This document shows positions 58,541-64,000 of a stretch of 64,000 nucleotides of DNA, in pieces. Under the pieces are notes generated by a model that did not search any database, had not been told where the DNA came from, and worked only from the letters and a program-made list of their open reading frames with translations. The stretch covers positions 89,722,501-89,786,500 of the forward strand of contig NC_084467.1 of assembly GCF_027409185.1 (NCBI RefSeq). Reading direction: 5' to 3'. Source of the DNA: Cynocephalus volans (taxonomy: Eukaryota; Chordata; Mammalia; Dermoptera; Cynocephalidae). Every line of letters starts with the position of its first letter. Positions within the stretch are counted from its first letter, which is position 1. The translations under genes were made by a program, and so were the position numbers.

Positions 58541-59269
58541 GATCACTGCCCTGGTTGCCCAGACAGTCACAGAAAAAATGACCTACCTGAGAGTGTGGAA
58601 GTATACCTTCTTGGCAGTCTAGCATCTTTCTGTATGTCAATACATGCAAACACATGCTAATTCAAATGGGATACTTGGCAGGACTTAGGGATCCCCATTT
58701 AGTTGCTACTAAAAAAGTTATCCCGAAAGAATACAAACTAGAATAAAATTGTTCCAAAGACTGATTAATTTTTTGTGGTCTGCATAGAGCTGCCTACTCA
58801 TTTATCCAATTCCCTGAGCTGGGTCTCCTCTGTGGTGGTCTCTTCATTTTTGCAAAGATCACACAGCAAACATGCTCAGGCTCATCCTTTTCATTAAAGC
58901 ACACAGCCACCATGGCTAACTCAGGCTTTGTGGTCCCTGGTGCAAGGCAAATGCTGGAGCTCCTTTCAAGCTGAAACTTTTCATGTCTGGTGATAGACTG
59001 GAGTTGAGTGAACTTTAACTTGGAGTGAGGTCTGGAGATTAAAGGAGGCGATTGACTTTGGAACTAGACTTCTTTTAGAGTAGGAGACTAAAAGAGAGAG
59101 CAAGTTTTCTGTAATCTGTTTTTGGAGAGAAAAATGCTTTGAAAATAAAGGCAAATTCAGGGGTTTGGATATTTCAATATAAACATAAATAAAAATGAAT
59201 CAGTGCAGCATTAAGTAGAAATTCTTATAAAAGGAAAAATAAACATGGCTCTGATAAAGATGATAATGA
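58541..59269. other. no recognised feature
   Basis: Unrecognised sequence. Confidence 0.4.
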
Positions 59270-59640
59270 AAATAATAAGCGATTTTATTCATAGAGGGCT
59301 TACTATAGGACAGACACAGTTTTAAGTGCTTTGACATGTATTAAATAATTTACATTACATTATATTCTGTATAAAACCTCTCAAGAGCTCTCCATTATAT
59401 ACAGAATAAATCCAAAATCCTTAGCATGTAGATCAATATTCCTCCACATACATTTTTAGTACTTTCATTATTATCTTGCATAAATCATATGCCCTAGACA
59501 TTTGGTGCTACTTGCTATTTTTTAAAAGCTTTTTATTATCTTCTCTGAACCAGACACTGCTTAGGTGCAGGGAATACTAAAAACAGGATTCCCATTTTAC
59601 TTTTGAGGAGCTTACTGTTTAGCTAGGGAAACATCTTTCC
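59270..59640. repeat. cluster of MIR and L2 fragments
   Basis: 59270-59350 is antisense MIR ('gggcttactataggacagac'). 59375-59500 looks like sense L2 ('agaataaatccaaaatcctt'). 59530-59640 is antisense L2 ('cagacactgcttaggtgcag', 'gaggagcttactgtttagct'). Confidence 0.6.
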
Positions 59641-59731
59641 ATTAGTTCTAGACCCTAACTGGAAGGAATGGAGGTTAATAAGGCCTCCGTTGAACCCCCA
59701 AATAATTAATTAGTTAATTAGCACAACTACA

Positions 59732-59796
59732 CAAGGGATCTTCAAAAAGTTTATGAAAAGATTGTATTATTCCATGAACTTTTCAAAGTACCCTTG
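59732..59796. mobile_element. short MITE-like inverted-repeat element
   Basis: Left arm 'caagggatcttcaaaaagtt' (59732-59751 and on) pairs with the reverse complement of the right arm, 'caagggtactttgaaaagtt'. The arms cover almost all of the 65 bp. It resembles short mammalian mariner-type MITEs, but the family is not assigned and a TA duplication is not clear. Confidence 0.65.
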
Positions 59797-59799
59797 CAT

Positions 59800-61172
59800 T
59801 TATTGTGCATTTTGATCCTGCCATTTAAATATTCAATTCCATTTATTACTTGAGTACTTTCTAAGTTACCGTTGAATGGAAGCGTACATGTTAAAAGGTA
59901 TCAGTTTAAGTTTATCCATATTTTTTAAAAAAGGAGAAATAAGCACCTGTGGAGAAGCTATGCTAAATTTAGGAGGAAAACAGATTGATTATTTGTATAA
60001 AGGAAAGAAGAACGATTAAAATAAAAATACAGTAAAAAAAAAAAAAAAAGATATTGAAAAGGGTCAAGGAGTATGAGGACTGAAAAAATATACTTTAATT
60101 TGTCAAGGAGGAAGTCACCAAGAAAGCATTTTCAGTAAACTGACAGTAATAGAAACCGAATTTCTAGTGGCTACAGAGGAAACAAGTGACCAGAGTCTAG
60201 GAAGTGGTCATTTAAAGCGTTTGCATTGAATGCAATTAATCCAATAGTAGCTTTAGAAGCAACATATCATTGAGGTGTCTAAACTTTCAGAATCCATCAG
60301 TTACCCAAGTTATCCATAGGAAGAGATCAGCAGGCTCTGTTTATGTTAGTGTTTCTACATGAAACATTTGTATTTTTAAGATATTTTATTTTGATATTGT
60401 AAAGACACTATGGTTAACAGAAAGAGTGCATTTTTAAATGAAATGAATCCTACTAGACCCTTTCAAATCACTTTGAAACTTTAATTGATGATCCAAAACC
60501 AGTTATATTTGGGTATATGCAAGAGCTTGTAGCAGACTATAGAAAACATGGAAGAAATGATGGAGTTATTTTGAAAGAAGATCCTGGTTCCTTTTTCTAG
60601 GGTTACTATACCAATAATTCTTTGGACTAAATTTTAGTAACAAATATCAATTAAAAAAAAAAAAAGCATGTTCTTGCTTCATTCTTAAAGAGCATAATAA
60701 CTCTAACACTTTTTGAATGATCAAAAACAGAGAACATACATGTTTCAAACAGTACTAGGTCTCTAATTAGAGCCTCTTTCCTCTGGTTAAGCACAGGCTG
60801 ACACAGGAGGCAGTGCTGGCATGCTGGCTGAATATTTCTCTTTTGTTTTCTCAACTCTGATAGGAGTAATTTAACATTTAGCTCATAAGCAACAGTGTTT
60901 GTAGTAGCTGGGTTACCTCTGTATTTCAAAACTTGGGAGGGGGAATTTAACTGACATTTGCCTATTAGTGAAGAACAGTTGGATTTTGAGATGTCTAAAT
61001 AGCTAAGAAAAAAGCAGCCATCTTGGTAAATTGAACTGTCAGCTGCTTAGACTATGAAAGATTGGTGTGTGACTTCTTAGTAGGCATCCTAAAAGATCAC
61101 TCATTATTAGAACACATGGTCTAACACAGTAGATTCGAATTTGAAGGAGTTACGCCTTTTTTTTTTTAGAAA
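59800..61172. other. no recognised feature
   Basis: Unrecognised apart from A-runs at about 60034 and 60652. The 92-codon minus-strand frame at 60651-60929 has no domain. Confidence 0.4.
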
Positions 61173-61177
61173 GTTAG

Positions 61178-61695
61178 TGTATTAGTCAGGGTTCTCTAGA
61201 GAGACAGAATTAATGGGATATGTTATATATATATGGGAGAGGATTTATTAGAGGAATTAGCTCACACAGTTGTGAAGAGAAGTCCCATGATAGGCCGTCT
61301 GCAAACTGGATGCCGGTAGCGTGGCTCAGTCCAAGTCCAAAGGCCTAAAAACCAGGGAAGCCAATGGTGTCCATGGTGTAAGTCCTGGAACCCAAAAGTT
61401 GAAGAGTCTTGAGCTCTGATGTCCACAGACAGGAGAGAAGAGTGTATCCCAGCTCCAGCAGAGAGTTAGAGCTTGCTTCACCTTTTTTTCTCTGTCTTTT
61501 GTTCTCTCCGGGCCCCCAGCGGATTGGATGGTTCCTGCCCACATCGAGGGCGGGTTTTTCCCACCCAGTCCACTCAGACTCTCATCCTAATCTCTGCTGG
61601 GAACACCCTCACGGACACACCTAAAAAGATAGCTTTACCAGGTTTCTTGGCTTTCTTCAATCTAATCAAGTTGACACCTAAAATGACCCTTCACA
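61178..61695 (+). repeat. ERV-L type (MLT2-like) solo LTR
   Basis: Begins 'tgtattagtcagggttctct' and ends 'cttcaca', 518 bp, with 'aataggccgtctgcaaactg'-like text at 61290, 'caacaccctca(c)'-type text near 61600 and 'ccaatcaagttgac'-like sequence near the end. A perfect 5-bp TSD, 'gttag', lies at 61173-61177 and 61696-61700. No internal retroviral sequence is adjacent, so it is a solo LTR left by recombination. Confidence 0.92.
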
Positions 61696-61700
61696 GTTAG

Positions 61701-62399
61701 GAAACATACTGCATTGTCAATGTATTATTTTAGCAAGATGGGTGGACAGCTAATGTTTTTGCTTAACTCAAAATTATTCACTTTCTCTCTGATAATAGAA
61801 CCGTAATTTTCTTAGGGGATCCACCTCTTCCTAGTGTTTACTCCATGTTGTTGGTGAGGGTTTGACTCTATCTCTGGGCTTAGGAATGGGCACTTAGATG
61901 GGTGCACCCTCTGGCTACAATGATTGTTTCAGGGTTAGTCATATGACCTACCTATATTCAGAAAGACTTTTGTGGAACCAGTAGGAAGAGAAAAGTTTTC
62001 TTTCCACTAGTAGAATTAGAGGTAAGGTTGATGTAAGCCTGAATCTTCTGAGGCCATCACATCAAACCTAAAACTGAGAATGAAGTCTTTATAAAACAAA
62101 ACAGAGCCGAGAAAGAGACAGTGAGGCCAAGTCCTGAAAACATCAGTTGAATTATGGATGTAGCCATATCTGCAACTATGTCAATGGAATTTTTTTTTTT
62201 GCATGAACCAATATGTTCTCTCTTTAGCTTAAATCAGTTTAGAAATACAAGCAGCCAGCATCTTTTTATCACCATCATTCAATTAAAAATTTTGTTAAAA
62301 TAATAGGAAGAATAAAAGACAATCCTTTAAAACAGAAATAATATAATTTTATAAAATCATTGCAATTAATGTTCTCATTTCTCAGCAGGCATGTGAAAA
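61701..62399. other. no recognised feature
   Basis: Unrecognised sequence. Confidence 0.4.
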
Positions 62400-62650
62400 C
62401 CTTTTTACTGGGCACCAAGAAATGGCTGATCTGATAGGGCAGTCACTGAACTGAGACTCAAGAGACAAGAGTTTGAGTCTCATTTCTATCAGTAAATATT
62501 ACAGATTGTTAGGGAGTTCCTTAAATTCCCTGCATCTGTGGTCCCTCAGTTTTCAACTGGAATAAATGATTCTTGCATAGCTACCCTATATACTAGTTAT
62601 GAAGAGAAACGTGTAGACTCGTTTATATAAAAATGTTCAAAAATTTCAAG
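62400..62650 (+). repeat. MIR SINE
   Basis: 'gtttgagtctcatttctatc', 'ccctcagttttcaactggaa' and the 3' 'aaaatgttc' end suggest a diverged MIR. Confidence 0.6.
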
Positions 62651-64000
62651 TCACCATAATGTACATTTATTAATTTTTAAATTGTTGTTATGACTTGCAG
62701 GCTGGAGAAATTTAAATTTAACCTCTGAGTTACTTTGGCAAACTAATCTGTGTTTCTGCTTTTATGCAGAATCTTTCAAAGCTTAAAACATTTGTAGAGG
62801 TCACTACAATATATGGTTTCAATTTTTTTGCTAACATTTTGGGTGCAATTTTATTGCAATTTTATAAAATTCACATTCATTGAGTATGTTAGAGTTAAAT
62901 GAAATAAAGTCATATTTTTTCAAAAACACTCACATTGTATGAAGAAATGAACATCTGTTTTATGGGCTAATTATGTGATATGTAGCAGGCTTTTTAAAAT
63001 TTTGTTTTGTTCATCGTTATGTTTTGAAGGATTGGTCAACGAGCCATATCATAAACACTGTTAAAATGGGATTCTTGTGCATGAATAAATTTGAGTTCTT
63101 TTCTGTACTCTCAGCAGATTTTCTGTTTTAAAAGACAGACTAGGTCTTAAATGGATTTTATAGCCACAATGAAACAACTGACTTTAAATCATTTTAACAG
63201 GCAAAAAGTCTGATTTAGTAAAGTCCAGTGTTTCCTTCCCGAAAGACTATTCTCTTTGGTTCTGTTATTTTTAAAGTTCTGGACACTAAGCTGAGCTTCT
63301 GTGAATTTGGGATCAAAGGAGAGAAGTGTGGGTGTGTTTCTGTAAGACAGAATCTGCTTCATAGTTAAGTATTCACATCACATCCGATCCCATTTGTCAG
63401 TAGAAAGGAAAACAGGGAATGCAGATAAAGTAATTGCTGACTGCTCTTGAGGCTGTGAGGCACCGTCCTTTCCTAATCCTGCACGTGTGTTGGTTCAGAC
63501 TGTCTGCTCGTTGGCAGCTTGCCATTCAGATGAGTGGTTCGCCTTCTCCTCTCAGTTTGCCTTTGAAGTTTCCTGTTGCAAGCACCAGAGGTAATGGGCC
63601 ATTTTGCACAATTTATAGGAGCAAAGTGAAAGCAGCAATTTCTCCTTCAGAAAGCTACTGAAATGTCACCTGCAGTGAGTGCATGTTTGGTATCAACAAG
63701 GTCATGTACTCGGCCATTTAAACAGTTTGATCAAAACCAAAGGGCCTCAGTGTTTTGAAGTGGTAAAACATCACGGGGGTGTGATGACTTGCCCCAAATA
63801 TGCCAACATCTTTTTCAGGCTGGCATCTCTCAATCAGGCTCTATTTCATTTTAACACTTTCCTGTATTGAGCTGATTTATTAATTCTACATGAGCTGTAT
63901 GCCTTCCATAACTGAGGCTTTCTTGATAAAATGGATTTAGCTGCTTCTAGGCTTCAATGAAAAATAGTGTGGTAGATAATCCATAAGGACTCTGGAGCCA
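62651..64000. other. repeat-free DNA, possible conserved noncoding sequence
   Basis: About 1.35 kb without recognisable repeats. 63430-63960 is of higher complexity, with two plus-strand frames of 75 and 63 codons (63434-63661, 63679-63870) in different frames and no known domain. I cannot tell exon from enhancer from neutral sequence. Confidence 0.35.

Noticed and set aside
58358..58660. 100-codon plus-strand frame
   Set aside because: Overlaps an antisense MIR relic and shows no domain; chance openness.

Overview
The window looks like ordinary, AT-rich mammalian nuclear DNA: a gene-poor intergenic or deep-intronic stretch built mostly from layers of transposable elements. I found no convincing protein-coding exon, no CpG island and no functional RNA gene. 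All open reading frames over about 80 codons that I could interpret are LINE-1 relics or chance frames.

The best taxonomic clue is a tRNA-Ile-like SINE present at 2064-2175, 5623-5734, 14193-14352 and 48603-48706. Its two-headed form carries two tRNA-like halves around a 'cctatatagg' linker, and it resembles the CYN-SINE family described from colugos (Dermoptera). With many L1 insertions, mammal-wide MIR/L2/MLT1 repeats and no Alu or B1 seen, I infer a colugo-like mammal. This rests on memory of the family and was not searched.

Layout. 0-3 kb: an old L1 split by a Tigger DNA transposon, a tailless SINE and a U6 pseudogene. 3-13 kb: MIR and L2 relics in otherwise unrecognised DNA, with a complex inverted duplication at 7.7-8.3 kb and a CA/TA/TG tract at 10.1 kb. 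13.4-19.25 kb: a full-length L1 on the minus strand with a perfect 14-bp target-site duplication (TSD), decayed ORF1 and ORF2, and 5' tandem monomers of about 117 bp. 19.3-26 kb: mostly unrecognised DNA, then MIR, L2 and MaLR LTRs. 26.4-34.1 kb: two old L1s in opposite orientation; the first holds a younger L1 with one nonsense codon in the visible ORF2 part, the second a tiny L1 3' UTR insertion. 34-38 kb: a possible LTR, short L1s and simple repeats. 38-55 kb: MIR, L2, old L1, LTR relics and one strong CTCF-like motif at 52.0 kb. 55.6-57.8 kb: an old L1 holding a younger L1 with a 5' inversion typical of twin priming. 61.2-61.7 kb: an ERV-L type solo LTR with a perfect 5-bp TSD. 62.7-64 kb: repeat-free DNA that could include conserved noncoding sequence.

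There is no operon or pathway. What the window records is an order of insertions: MIR/L2 and old L1M, then DNA transposons and LTRs, then lineage-specific L1 and SINE copies. I did not find a new biological system. The most unusual signals are the 7.7-8.3 kb inverted duplication, the L1 5' monomers that read in frame into ORF1, and the tailless SINE.
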